A stretch of DNA of 64,000 nucleotides, from assembly GCF_014646115.1 (NCBI RefSeq), contig NZ_BMMV01000021.1, positions 62,001-126,000 on the forward strand. Direction: 5' to 3'. Positions 16,529 to 26,716 of the stretch are shown one piece after another. Source of the stretch: Streptomyces camponoticapitis. Lineage in GTDB: Bacteria > Actinomycetota > Actinomycetes > Streptomycetales > Streptomycetaceae. Position 1 is the stretch's first letter; each line of letters opens with the position of its first letter. A model generated the notes under the pieces. That model saw only the letters and a program-made list of their open reading frames with translations, was not told the DNA's origin and searched no databases. The position numbers and the translations under genes are program-made.

Positions 16529-18028
16529 TCAGCCCTGATCGGTCACGTCTGTCAGACGGTAGGACTTCGTCGTCCCCGACGGCAGCGTGACCAGGACCCG
16601 TGATCCGTCGATCTCGTAGAGATAGTCACCTGTGGGCGCCCGGTAGCCGGTGCTCGTCTCGGTGGCCGGGATGGTGATGGTGCCCGCGTCCGGACGGTCC
16701 AGCAGTCCTCCGTGGTAGTACACGGTGTTGTCCGCCGCACGGCACAAGGTGATGTCGTGGAGGTCGGTGACGTAGTGGTTGAGCATGACCGCGCCGCTGC
16801 CGTCGGGGATGCGCGCCGCGATCTCCGCCGGGCACGGGGTGCCGGCGCTCGGCTGCTGCGCCGGGGACCGCCCGTCGAGTTCGTGCTGGACGGCGAGTGC
16901 CGCGGCGGCCAGTGCCAGGAACGCCAGTACCCCGAGGAGCCGCCGGGCGGGCTTCCGCGTTGTGCGGGCCCGCGCCGGCACCCGGGGTGCCGGTGCGGGT
17001 GCCGACGTGGGTGCGGGTGCCGGCCGGGCGGCGGCCACGAGCGCGGGCGCACGGCCCGCGGTGGCAGTGCCCGCTGCCCTGCCCTGCCGGGCGTGCGCGT
17101 CCCGGTACTGCTTGGCGTGAGCCTCCAGCACGTCCAGTGGCGCGCGCCGGTAGTTGTTGCCGCTGTCCAGGAAGACCGACGTCAGGACCTGCCGCCACTC
17201 CACCGCTGTGGGCCGTTCGACCGTGGCGAGCGGTTCGTCGAGCGCGCGGGCGAACAATCTCCGCAGCCGCGGGTCGAGAGCGCGCGGAATGCCGGAGACT
17301 CCGGACCAGGACCCGTTGACGAAACACGGACCACCGGGGTTGAGGAAGAGGCACTTGTACAGGGCCAACGCCAGCGCGTAACGGTCGCTGTACCGGTCGT
17401 GGGCGGCGAGGGCCTTGGCCTGGAGGCGAGGGTCCTCCCACCCGGGGGTGCAGACACCCTTCGTCGGCGCGGGTGAGAAGGAGCGCATCCCGTCGCTGTC
17501 GATCAGGTACGCGTGCGGCGGTGACGGCCGCCAGACCACGTTCTTCGCGGAGACATCGCCGTGCAGCAGCCGCTCGGATTCGAGGTAGGCGAAGATGTCG
17601 CAGACCCGGACCAGCACCCCCACCCGCACCGCTGCCCGCGGCGGGTTCGCCCGGGCGAGCGACAGGAAGTCGAGCGTCCGGGGGCGCTTGCCGTCACGCA
17701 TGAAGTCAGCCGGGATCAGAGGCAGGACGACGCCGTCGACTTCGTGTCCGGGACGGATGAGGTCGATGGGCCAGTTCACCGAGGAGGGCGCCGTCCCGCC
17801 CAGCGAGCGTGCGCCCTCCGCATGGGCCACGATGCCGTGGCCCATGCGCTGGACGCGCACCAGCTGGGCGATGTCGCCGGTGTCGTGCAGTGGCCTCAGG
17901 TACTGCTTGTAGACACGTATCAGGCCCTTGTCGTCACGGCAGCGGTAGAGCTTGGCCTGTCCGCCGCTGTTCAACTCGGTGTCTTCGACGGAGTACCGAC
18001 GGCCTGTGCCGCCTATGACGTGACGCAT
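16529..18028 (-). CDS. TerY-P-type protein kinase with a membrane helix
   Basis: 499 residues. N-terminal kinase-like domain with a glycine loop (LNSGGQAKLYRC), a lysine in VYKQY (Lys41), a catalytic loop HGDVSAKN (Asp158, Asn163) and DSDG in place of DFG (177-180). This resembles kinases of the TerY-phosphorylation triad. A Pro/Ala-rich linker leads to a membrane helix at ~362-380 (ARRLLGVLAFLALAAAALAV) and an extracytoplasmic tail of ~115 residues. It is third in the operon, 9 nt after the phosphatase, with GAGGA before the ATG. Probable partner substrates are the vWA protein or downstream effectors. Confidence 0.8.
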   Translation of the reverse strand: MRHVIGGTGRRYSVEDTELNSGGQAKLYRCRDDKGLIRVYKQYLRPLHDTGDIAQLVRVQRMGHGIVAHAEGARSLGGTAPSSVNWPIDLIRPGHEVDGVVLPLIPADFMRDGKRPRTLDFLSLARANPPRAAVRVGVLVRVCDIFAYLESERLLHGDVSAKNVVWRPSPPHAYLIDSDGMRSFSPAPTKGVCTPGWEDPRLQAKALAAHDRYSDRYALALALYKCLFLNPGGPCFVNGSWSGVSGIPRALDPRLRRLFARALDEPLATVERPTAVEWRQVLTSVFLDSGNNYRRAPLDVLEAHAKQYRDAHARQGRAAGTATAGRAPALVAAARPAPAPTSAPAPAPRVPARARTTRKPARRLLGVLAFLALAAAALAVQHELDGRSPAQQPSAGTPCPAEIAARIPDGSGAVMLNHYVTDLHDITLCRAADNTVYYHGGLLDRPDAGTITIPATETSTGYRAPTGDYLYEIDGSRVLVTLPSGTTKSYRLTDVTDQG

Positions 18029-18037
18029 GACCGTTCC

Positions 18038-19123
18038 TCAGGGCTCGTCAGTGGGGTACGCGGGGGCCGAGGGCCAGGCGACCAGGGCGGTGCGGTCGTC
18101 GTGGGAGCCCCGACGGCGGTAGCGCAGCGAGTCGAGCATGCGGGCAGCGCCGCAGGGCACCGACCAGCGCGAGGCCAGCCATTCCCGTGTCGAGGGTGAG
18201 TCGAACAGATCGATGGCCAGCCCGTCGGTGGTGACGATCACGGCGTCCACCCCGGCCGGCCCGACCTGGGCGTACTGGGCCACCCGGGGCACGTCGTCGT
18301 ACGGCAGGTATCCCGTGACCAGGTTGGCCGGCCCCTCGTCCGCCGGGAACGCGGTGGCATACGTGCGCTCGGAAAGGGTGAAGACGTTGCAGTCCCCGAC
18401 CCGTACGGCGTGCCCGGGACCGCTGCCACCGGGCAGCGGGAGCCAGCACAGTGCGACCGTGGACGCGAGATCCGAGTCGGTCAGGGCCCCCAGAACCGCG
18501 ACACGATGGCGCTGCACCGCGGCACTCCCCGTGGCGAGGACGTCGCGCAGTACATCCTGGGGAGCCAGGGCCATCTGACGTCCGGTGATGTGGGAGGCGG
18601 CCTCGCTGAGGTACGAGGCGAGCAGGCTCGCGCCGATCTGTGCGGTGGCCGGCCGGGAGCCGAGACCGTCGCAGACGATGAGGATCAGCCCGGAACCGTC
18701 CTTGGTGGTGGTGTAGCGGTAGACGTCCTGGCCCGATGTGCCGTGCACCAGGTGCGAGGTACCGGTCGTACTGGCCGCGGCGATCCAGCAATCACCCAGC
18801 AGTCCGCCGTCCGCGCGCAGGCCGGGCAGGCTGGTGGGCACGTCGGTGAGTCTGGGCGCGGGCAGGCCGGTCAGCTGTCCCCCGCGGGGCGCGGCCGTGG
18901 GCAACTCCGCGTAGCCGAGACCCTGTTCGGGCGTGGGCGCCGCCTCCGGTTGGGGTGCGCGCGCCGCGGGCACGGCGCCCGCCTGGGCGGGCAGTCGCGC
19001 GTCCGGTGACCGGGGGGCGTCCGGTGACCGGGGGGCGTCCGGCCGGGACGTGCCCGGCCGGTCCGTGGTGGCGGGGGCCACCGGCTCGGCCCGGGTACTC
19101 CGGGGCCACCACTTGCGGACCAT
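18038..19123 (-). CDS. PP2C-family phosphatase of the TerY-P triad
   Basis: 361 residues. A ~110-residue Pro/Ala-rich N-terminus contains a duplicated PRSPDA unit, caused by an 18-bp tandem repeat near 19010-19040. The PP2C motifs follow: VCDGLGSRPA (metal Asp152 and Gly), VGDCNVF, VTTDGLA and SHDDRTALV (last metal aspartates). It would remove phosphates placed by the neighbouring kinase, on Ser/Thr, using two metal ions. The gene sits 11 nt after the vWA gene and 9 nt before the kinase, so the three form one operon. Confidence 0.85.
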   Translation of the reverse strand: MVRKWWPRSTRAEPVAPATTDRPGTSRPDAPRSPDAPRSPDARLPAQAGAVPAARAPQPEAAPTPEQGLGYAELPTAAPRGGQLTGLPAPRLTDVPTSLPGLRADGGLLGDCWIAAASTTGTSHLVHGTSGQDVYRYTTTKDGSGLILIVCDGLGSRPATAQIGASLLASYLSEAASHITGRQMALAPQDVLRDVLATGSAAVQRHRVAVLGALTDSDLASTVALCWLPLPGGSGPGHAVRVGDCNVFTLSERTYATAFPADEGPANLVTGYLPYDDVPRVAQYAQVGPAGVDAVIVTTDGLAIDLFDSPSTREWLASRWSVPCGAARMLDSLRYRRRGSHDDRTALVAWPSAPAYPTDEP

Positions 19124-19134
19124 GATCGTGCCCG

Positions 19135-19882
19135 TCAGTTCTCGTGGACAGGGAGCGGTGTCAGGCCGGTGGATTGCGGCACGCTCAGGCCCGCCGCGCC
19201 ACCTGCCTGGAACGAACCGGAGGTGGTCTTGATGCTCAGGAGCACGGTGTTCAGAATCTCCTTGACCGCCACCGCCGGATCCACGTCCGTGGCGAAGAAG
19301 GCGTGCTGGGTGGAGACTTGAGCGATGGCCTCCCGGTTGGCCTGGCCGAAGCCGAAACTGACCACCTCCGCGCCGTACTTGTCCTCCCGGCTGCGCAGCC
19401 GGTCGAAGTCGCCCTTCCAGTCCTTGCCGGCGTTGTGCTGGCCGTCGCTGAGGAAGAAGACCACCGGCCGGTGGTAGCGGACACCCCGTCCCAGGCCGCC
19501 GATGCCGTCGACGAGAGCCTCGCGGGCGACCCTGAATCCCTCGGCGAAGTTGGTTCCGCCCTGAGGGGAGAGAGCGGGCATCCGTGCGTGGGCCATATCA
19601 CTGAGCGTCAGGACGCAGGAGGCCGAGTCGGAGAACGTCACCACCGCGACGCGGGCGATCTCGCCGGTCAGCGGGTCGTCCAGAATCGCTCTCTGCATGG
19701 TGGGCAGGGCCGTGTTCATCGCGGCCATCGGGGGCCCGGACATCGAGCCGGACACATCGATCAGAAGGCAGACGGGAAAAATCGCAGGCCGTTCGGATTG
19801 GGCGAATTCAGACGGGCGGGCTGTGAGACGACCTCGATGACTCGGCCGACCGGGGCGGTGAAGGGATAGTCACTGCCGTCAC
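19135..19882 (-). pseudogene. TerY-like vWA-domain protein, frameshifted
   Basis: The long frame (19755-19135) has SGSMSGPPMAAMNTALPTMQ, VVTFSDSASCVLTLSD, GGTNFAEGF, YHRPVVFFLSDGQHNAGKDW and FATDVDPAVAVKEIL, i.e. a vWA domain. The start of the MIDAS motif (CLLIDVSGS) lies upstream in the same frame, but the real N-terminus (VIEVVSQPARLNSPNPNGLR) is in another frame. One base is missing in the GGGAAAAA run at 19774-19781. A start codon in the N-terminal frame is not evident; GTG 19882 would need one more indel. TerY proteins organise metal-dependent signalling complexes with kinase and phosphatase. Confidence 0.75.
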
Positions 19883-19967
19883 CCGGCAGGATCGCGGCGG
19901 TTACTCCGCCGAACTCCTCGCGTCCTCCGGGCTGATCGGACTACTGGCCGAACGGCGGGATGGGCGG

Positions 19968-22227
19968 GTGGTTCCGGTGTCGCTCGGTGAGGAGGCCGGC
20001 CGGGCGGTCGGGGAACTCGCCGAAGCGGCGTCCGCGTTGCCCGCCGACCACCCGCTCCTGCCTGCGGTGATCAGCGAGTCGGGCCTCTACCACGCCGACC
20101 GGGCGGCCCGAGAGGGTGATGTCACCGCGCTGCGCGCGGCTGTGGAAGACGTCGTACGGGCGGCCGCCCTCTGTTCGCCCGGCAGCGCCCACCACGCGCC
20201 CCTGCTCCTCCGCGCCGCCGCCGTGCTCTGCGCGCACTCCGACGTACTGGACGGGCACGGGAACTCCGCCGGGTCCTCCCTCGACCAGGGAATCGACCTG
20301 CTGACCGCGGCCGTGAACGAGGCGGGCCGGAGCTTCCACGGAGCCCGCGCCCGCTGCCGGTACGGCCTGGGACGTCTGCTGCTCACCCGCTTCCGGCGGA
20401 GCCACGACAAGGCCGACCTCGACCGGTCGGTGGGACTCCTCCAGGACGCGCGCACAGCGGTGCACTCCCTGCCGGGGGACCCGTTCAGCGTGCTCCTCAC
20501 CCGTGCGCTGGCCGAGGCTCTGCGGGCTTACGGTCCGCAGGACACGGACCGTCGTCGGCAGTCGCGCGAGGCTGCCAAATCGGTCCTGGCCGCGCACGGA
20601 CGGGCGGTACTGCTCCAGACCGGCACCGAAGCGGCCCTCGACTCGGCCCGTGCGGCCGGTGACGACATGATGCGCCTGGTCGACTGGTGCCTCGCGGACG
20701 GCTGCACGGAAGCGGCCCTGGAGGCACTGGAGCTGGGACGCGGACTCGTACTGAACGCCGCGACCGTGGCTGCCACCGTGCCCGACCTCCTGGAGCAGGC
20801 CGGCCACGCCCGACTCGCCCGTGAATGGCGGCAGGAGGACCACGCCGGGGGAACGACGGGAACACCGTCCGGGGCCCCTGCGACCGTTCCCGACGGTCTA
20901 CGGCTGCGCGTACTGCAGGCGTTGGAAGGCGGCCCGGCCGAACGGCGCATCCTGTCCGCCCCGGTGCCAGCCGAGATCGGACGGGCTCTGCGGACCCTGC
21001 GCGCCGACGCCCTCGTCCATCTGATCCCGGGCACCGACGGCGCGGGCGACGCCGTCATCGTGACGGCGACCGGCGCGGTGGAGCGGTTGAGACTGCCGGG
21101 ACTGGCCGTCCCGGACGACGGCCCGGCGGCCGCCTACGGCGAGGCGCTCCGGGAGTTCACCGCGGCGACGGCCGAGCCGGTCGTCATACCCGCGGAGCAC
21201 GATCCGCCCGTGATGTGGGAGTCGCACCGTCGCAGCAGAAAGCGGGTACAGAGTGCGTCGGGCCGGTGAGGTGGCCATGACCCCGCTGCTCGACCACCTC
21301 CGGTCCGGTCGCCCCCACCGGCTGCCGCGGCTGGTGCTGTCGCCGGTCGGCGTACTGGGGATGGTGCCCTGGCACGCGGCGAGGTTGTCCGACGGTCCAG
21401 CCGGCCCCGTGTACGCCTGTGAGAACGCGGTGATCTCCCACTGCTCCACATCCCGCCAACTCGTGGACGTGGCGGCACGCTCCCGACTGCCCTGGGACAG
21501 AACGCAGGTCGTCATCGCCGATCCCGGAGGTACCCGGGCGATGCACGCCGAGGCGCGACAGATCGCGGCACTCTATCCGAGGGCCACTGTCGTCGGTCCG
21601 GTCGACGATGTGCCCGAGCCCGACGGCCCCGGCACCCGGCCGCCGCCCCGGGCGGCTTCAGCCGCCGAGGTGAGATCGTTCCTGCCGGGCCGGGGCGATG
21701 CCGGGGCGGCCGTCTGCCACATCAACTGCCATGCCGTCGCGCGGGCGACGCCCGCGCGGTCGAGTCTCGAGTTGCACCCCGCGGCGCGCCCGCCCCAGAC
21801 GCTGACCCTCGCGGAGATCCAGTCGTTCGCCCATGGCCGCGACGCCCGCGCTCCGGGTGGCCTGTTGGTCCTCGCGAACTGCACCAGTGACCTGGCCCTT
21901 GCTGATTACGACGAGGCGCTGACCCTGTCCACCGCGTTCCTCACGGCCGGCGCGGCATCAGTGGTCGGCTCCCTCTGGGCGATCTCCGACGACGTCCGGA
22001 CGTCGTTGGTGATGTACATGTTCCACCACTACCTCATCGGCCGGGGACTTCCCACGAACCCGGAAGCGGTCGGATCACCCGCCGACGCCCTGCGAGCCGC
22101 CCAACTGTGGATGCTCGACCCGCACCGCACCGTGCCGCCCGCACTCACCCACCTGGTGAAGCCGGACTCCGGACTGCCTCTCGACGCCCCGCAGATCTGG
22201 GCGGCGTTCACGCACCACGGGCACTGA
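19968..22227 (+). pseudogene. CHAT-domain protease-like protein, one frameshift
   Basis: The first frame (GTG 19968-21269) is a helical TPR/SNAP-like repeat region followed by the first strands of a CHAT domain (DALVHLIPGTDGAGDAVIV). A one-base shift near 21228 moves the rest to the frame ending at 22227: EVAMTPLLDHL, RLVLSPVGVLGMVPWHAAR, the His block AVCHINCHAVA and the Cys block LLVLANCTSDLALADYDEAL, GAASVVGSLWAISDD. So both caspase-like catalytic residues are present. Coding character also extends upstream of the GTG without a start. CHAT proteases act as effectors in conflict and cell-death systems. It is divergent from the triad operon. Confidence 0.75.
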
Positions 22228-22462
22228 CCGGCATCGGAACAGTGGCAGAAGGTGGCTCCTCGTGTGGGAGCGCCGGCTCGCGGTCCGAAGCTGTCAGCGG
22301 CAGCAACCGTTCGAGCTCAGCGTGGGCATGGGAGGTGTCGCGGGCGGTCGTCTGCGTGCTCCCCTCTTGGTACCGGACGTGCCAAGAGCGGCTGGCTGTC
22401 GTTCGCGCCGATCACGGGGATGACCGACGCCCCGGGAGAGACAGGCGCGGTAATCTCTGGCC

Positions 22463-23245
22463 ATGCCCGAGACATCGGTGGCGCGCTTCTACGACGAACT
22501 CGCCGACGACTACCACCTGATCTACTCGGACTGGGACGCGAGCATCCGTCGGCAGGGGGACGCCCTGGACGCCCTGATCGACCGGGGTCACGCGGAAAGT
22601 GCTCGACTGTTCCTGCGGCATCGGCACGCAGGCCATCGGCCTGGCGCTGCGCGGGCACCGCGTCACCGGGACCGACATCAGTCCCCGCGCCGCCGCCCGC
22701 GCTGCCCGTGAGGCCGCCCGCCGGGGCCTGAGCCTGCGTACGGCCGCCGCCGACATGCGACGTCTCTCCTTTCCCGATGGCCGGTTCGACACCGTCGTCT
22801 GCGCCGACAACTCGCTGCCTCATCTGCTCACCGAGCAGGATGCGCACACGCCGCCCTGACCTAGATGCGCCGCGTGCTGTGTCCCGGCGGCCAACTGCTG
22901 GTCAGTACACGTCCCTACGACGACCTGCTGCGTGACCGCCCGGCTTCGACACCTCCGCAAGTCCACCGGGTCGCCGACGACACCGACGGCGAGGAACGGA
23001 CCGTCACCTTCCAGCTCTGGCACTGGCATGACGACGGCGAGCATTACGACCTGGAGCACTTCCAACTCCGCCCGGTAGACGGAAAATGGCACGTCGAGGT
23101 CCGCCGGACCACCTACTGGGCACTCGGCCGGGACCGGCTGTCCGGCCTCGCGGCCGAGGCCGGCTTCATCGGCCTCGGGTGGCGAATGCCGCAGGAGACA
23201 GGCTTCTTCCAGCCGCTGCTCATGGCCCGTGCCGGCGCTGAGTAG
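22463..23245 (+). pseudogene. Class I SAM-dependent methyltransferase, decayed
   Basis: Starts ATG 22463 (SVARFYDELADDYHLIYSDW). A frameshift near 22595 leads to VLDCSCGIGTQAIGLALRGH, GTDISPRAAARAA (SAM-binding motif I and acidic loop) and FDTVVCADNSLPHLL. A second shift near 22840 plus a TAG in place of an expected Glu codon precede MRRVLCPGGQLLVSTRPYDD and the C-terminal half. Family members methylate small molecules; the target is unknown. With two shifts and one nonsense codon this is unlikely to be only sequence error. Confidence 0.75.
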
Positions 23246-23279
23246 GTGATGGTTCCCTCCGCCGGGGTGAGGAACTGGT

Positions 23280-23681
23280 ACCTGCCGTTCGGTGCCGGCC
23301 CGCAGGGTCCGCCCTCGCCAGATGGTCGAGGTCAGGGCCACGAAGTCCCAGATCATGCTGCATGCCACCGTCCCCGGTCACAGTGGCGAGACCCTGCTGG
23401 CCACCCATCTGCGGGCGGTCGGCCGGGGAGCCCGCATCGTGGATGAGAAGCACTGGGACGGTCTGCCCACGGGATCCGGCCGCCGCGTCACAGCCGGCGA
23501 TGGGGGCCTGCCCCAGACCCGCTGGCAGAACACAGGCCCCGAATCCGGGCCGCTGGCGGCCCTGCTGAACCGGACCGCGGTCCCCCAGGTCGAGGTCGGC
23601 CGCCGGCCTCTGTCGGTCTATGACGAGCTGACCGGCACCCGCCCCTTCACCACCAAGCCGAGCACGAGGGAAACGTCTTGA
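23280..23681 (+). mobile_element. IS21-family istA, 3' fragment
   Basis: The last ~130 residues of an IstA transposase: VPARRVRPRQMVEVRATKSQ, HLRAVGRGARIVDEKHWDGL, PLAALLNRTAVPQVEVGRRP, LSVYDELTG. The catalytic DDE core is absent. The stop overlaps the start of istB (TTG 23678), the normal IS21 arrangement. Confidence 0.75.
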
Positions 23682-24359
23682 GCGATGACGAGGCCAAAAT
23701 GGGCTACCTCGACTTCATCGACCGGGTTCTCTCCGAAGAGCTCGCGGTCCGTGAAGATCGCCGCATCCGCGCCGCCTGCGGATCTCGAAGCTTCGGCACC
23801 ACAAAACGCTGGACGATTACGACTTCTCGTTCCAGCCCGAGCTCGACCCACGCAAGGTCAAGGACCTCGCCACTCTCTCCTTCATCGAGGCTAAGGCCAA
23901 CGCAGCTCTGCTCGGGCCGCAGGGAGTGGGCAAGACACACATCGCCGTCGCTCTCGCGGTCGCGGCCTGCCGGGCCGGATACTCGATCTACTTCACCAGC
24001 GTCGACGACATGGTCCGCAACCTGAGGACCACCGAGGCCGCCGGGCGCCTGACCAGCAAGCTCGGCAGCTACCTCCGACCGGCTCTCCTCGTGGTCGACG
24101 AAGTGGACTACCAGCCCCTCGAACGAGCTGAGGCCAACCTGGTCTTCCAGGTGATCTCAAAGCGCTACGAAAGGGCTCGATCATCCTGACCTCGAACAAA
24201 ACCTTCAGCGAATGGGGGCAGGTGTTCGGTGACGAGGTCCTGGCCACGGCCATCCTCGACCGCCTCCTGCACCACTGCGACCTGATCTCCATCAACGGCC
24301 CCAGCTACCGGCTCAAAAACCGCCTCGCCGCCATCGAACGGGAAACCGACGTCGCCTGA
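23678..24359 (+). pseudogene. IS21-family istB, two frameshifts
   Basis: Begins LDFIDRVLSEELAVREDRRI, shifts near 23775 to LRISKLRHHKTLDDYDFSFQ, then Walker A GPQGVGKTH, SVDDMVRNLRTTEAAGRL and Walker B LLVVDEVDYQPL. A second shift near 24175 gives SIILTSNKTFSEWGQVFGDE, AILDRLLHHCDLISINGPSY and a normal end. Intact IstB is the AAA+ helper ATPase. The inverted repeats of the element are not recognisable, so it is immobile. Confidence 0.8.
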
Positions 24360-24422
24360 GCGCTTGACCAATCGTCTCAACAAACTTTGGCTGTTGCCTG
24401 AGCGTCGAACGGCTTCAGGCTC

Positions 24423-24866
24423 TCACTGGAGCACAGAGGCCGCATCATCGCTCTGTGCCTGGTAAACGGTCACGGTCGCGGCCACAGCATCGACTTCGAT
24501 CGGACCCGCGATCCTCAGCCAGACCAGTTCGGGCAGGTTCTCGGAGCGATCGAGTCGGCCGACCGCCTCGGTGGGCCAGGGCAACGGCAGCTTCGGTAGA
24601 TGGACGAGGGAGATCCCATCGATGAAGGAGAAACCCAGTCGGGGTTCCCACGGGCGAACCGAGTAGAGATTGGACAGCGAGACCACCACATCGGGCGTCC
24701 GCGGCCCCTCGCACAGCCATATGTCCGGTGTGTTGTCCTTGCGGTCCTCGTTGGACTCGTCCAACGAAACGCGCTCGATGAAGTAGCTGATGCAGGACTC
24801 CAGCGTCCGCGCCGCATTCGTGCATCGGTTCTTGAAGGCATCAGTCGCCTCGTGCTCGTCGGCCAC
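24423..24866 (-). CDS. Hypothetical protein
   Basis: 147 residues from a GTG (ADEHEATDAFKNRCTNAART). An N-terminal helical part is followed by a beta-rich part (PDVVVSLSNLYSVRPWEPRL, GFSFIDGISLVHLPKLPLPW, LVWLRIAGPIEVDAVAATVT). Soluble, no signal peptide, no family I can name. It lies between two IS remnants and appears intact. Confidence 0.6.
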   Translation of the reverse strand: MADEHEATDAFKNRCTNAARTLESCISYFIERVSLDESNEDRKDNTPDIWLCEGPRTPDVVVSLSNLYSVRPWEPRLGFSFIDGISLVHLPKLPLPWPTEAVGRLDRSENLPELVWLRIAGPIEVDAVAATVTVYQAQSDDAASVLQ

Positions 24867-25014
24867 GACACGAGACTACGGCGAGTGGAACGGTCCATGA
24901 GAGCGGCTTTGCTGACACCAATCAGTGGTGCACGCAGCTCCGTACGCGCTGGAGCACATGGACAAGTACGCGGACAGCGAACCGCAGGTTCGTGTAGTCC
25001 TGGCCCCCGCCGGG

Positions 25015-25530
25015 CCGGGTGGCGCCGGTGCCCGACCACCACAGCCAGACCGGCTTGTCGATCCCTCCGGAGGGCAGGTGCTCGACGGCCAGGCGGATGA
25101 CGGTGCCCTCGATGAGGGGTCATGGCCCGTCGTGGTCGAGCCAGGCGGCCCGCCGGGTCAGCCTGGGGTGCGGCCGATCCCACGCTTGCGCGGTCGCCTT
25201 CCCGTAGAGGCGGGTGTCGGTGACCGTGACGGGCTGCTCGATCCCCCAGGTGACGCGCTCGCCGAAGACGAACTCGCCGCCGTGCTTGGGCGGTCGGACG
25301 CCCTTGGGATCGTAGGACCGTGGCGGTGTCGGGCGGCGCATCACGCGGTCGGAGCGGAGCCGACCGAGGATCTGCACCGGCAGGCCGGCCAGCAGGTGAG
25401 CGATCCGCAGGGCGTCGTATCCGGAGTCCAGCACGACCAGGATCCCGGGGAGTACATGATCACACCAACGCCGCACCGCTGTCGCACCGGACTTCAGCAG
25501 TCCGCCAGGGTCCAACTGCCCCCACCCGAG
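25015..25530 (-). mobile_element. DDE transposase remnant (IS701/IS4-like)
   Basis: The reverse strand reads LPGILVVLDSGYDALRIAHL, RSDRVMRRPTPPRSYDPKGV, RPPKHGGEFVFGERVTWGIE, HPRLTRRAAWLDHDGP, then an in-frame TGA, then PLIEGTVIRLAVEHLPSGGI, DKPVWLWWSGTGAT. This is the middle of an actinobacterial DDE transposase with an internal stop; the N-terminus and the last third are lost. Sequence below 25015 diverges from the family. Confidence 0.7.
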
Positions 25531-25588
25531 CGGACGCTAAAAAACAATCCCCGTACCTGTTCCTGAACCCCTGAGGGATACTGCGCAC

Positions 25589-26359
25589 GTGGCTGAAGAG
25601 CGCGTGTTGCAGGACGATCCTCATCGCAGGGTGGTGCGCGTCGGCAACACGGTCCGACGGCCCGTACACCCGTGGACTCCGGCGATCCACGAGCTGCTTC
25701 GGTATCTGGAGGGTGTCGGCTTCCCTTACTCGCCACGGGTGCGGGGGCTCGATGAGCAAGGACGTGAGGTCCTCACCTATCTGGATGGTGAGTCAGGGCC
25801 GCAGGGCTGGGCCCAGGTGGTCGACGACACCGGCCTGATCACCTTCGCGCGCCTTCTGCGGCAATATCACGACGCGGTCGCCGGCTTTCGTTTGCGTGAA
25901 GGGCTGACCTGGTGCACCGAGAAGAGCGGGCCACGCGACGGCGAGGTGGTCTGTCACGGTGACTTCGGCCCGTGGAACATCGTCTGGCAACGGAAGGACC
26001 CCGTCGGCATCCTGGACTGGGACTATGCCCGGCCGGCGGACCGGCTGCACGACATCGCCTACGCGCTGGAGTACGTCGCCCCCTTCCGGGATGACGCCGA
26101 GTGCCTCCGCTGGCTGCGGTATCCCGAGCCACCCGACCGACGCCACCGCCTGGAGCTGTTCGCCGGCGCCTACGGCCTGACCTCCACCGACGGCCTGGCC
26201 GGCGCGGTCATCGACGTCCAGGAGACCGGAATCGAGCAGGTCCGCAGGCTCGCCGCGCGGGGACTTCAACCACAGGCCCGCTGGGTCGCCGACGGCTACC
26301 TCGACGACCTGGCTCAACGAGTCGCCTGGAGCCGGGCCAACCGTTACCTGTTCGAGTAA
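25589..26359 (+). CDS. Aminoglycoside phosphotransferase-family kinase
   Basis: 256 residues from GTG 25589. The APH/choline-kinase fold is shown by the catalytic loop CHGDFGPWNIVW (His123-Gly-Asp125, Asn130) and ILDWDYARPADRLHDIAYAL (metal Asp143). The N-lobe is short. Such enzymes phosphorylate hydroxyls of small molecules, including drugs, in the cytoplasm with ATP; this subgroup is rarely characterised and need not confer resistance. It stands alone behind a transposase remnant. Confidence 0.85.
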   Translation: MAEERVLQDDPHRRVVRVGNTVRRPVHPWTPAIHELLRYLEGVGFPYSPRVRGLDEQGREVLTYLDGESGPQGWAQVVDDTGLITFARLLRQYHDAVAGFRLREGLTWCTEKSGPRDGEVVCHGDFGPWNIVWQRKDPVGILDWDYARPADRLHDIAYALEYVAPFRDDAECLRWLRYPEPPDRRHRLELFAGAYGLTSTDGLAGAVIDVQETGIEQVRRLAARGLQPQARWVADGYLDDLAQRVAWSRANRYLFE

Positions 26360-26716
26360 GTACCAGGTATTCGGCGCCTACCCGTCGTCCCGTGGTGCAG
26401 GTTGGATCCGGCCGCCGCCTTGTGCCTCATCCGCGTCCACCGGCTTCATGCCGAACGAGCCCGGTGAGCCAGCTCAGTTGGGCGCTGCCGCGCTCCCATA
26501 GAGGCCTCAAGCAGTAGTCGGCACACTCCTTCGGGCCGCTACGCGGAACCTGTCGCAGCCTCCAAGGCAAGGCCGGGGAGCCCCTGTTCCTTGCGCTCCT
26601 CCCCTTCGGCCAGACTGTGCACGCAAGCCCGTGACCAGGCGCTTCCCCGCAGCCGGCGCCCCAACTGTGATCGCGCTTCGCAACTTCGGGAAGCAAGGAC
26701 GTGCATCGTTGGCCTC
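26360..26716. other. Gene-free stretch
   Basis: Nothing identified. Reverse-strand frames are open but show no motif. The last ~50 bases presumably hold the promoter of the SMI1/KNR4 gene. Confidence 0.3.

Noticed and set aside
19000..19045. Short tandem repeats in the PP2C gene, considered as a CRISPR-like or regulatory repeat
   Set aside because: Two 18-bp units in frame encoding PRSPDA; a simple coding duplication.
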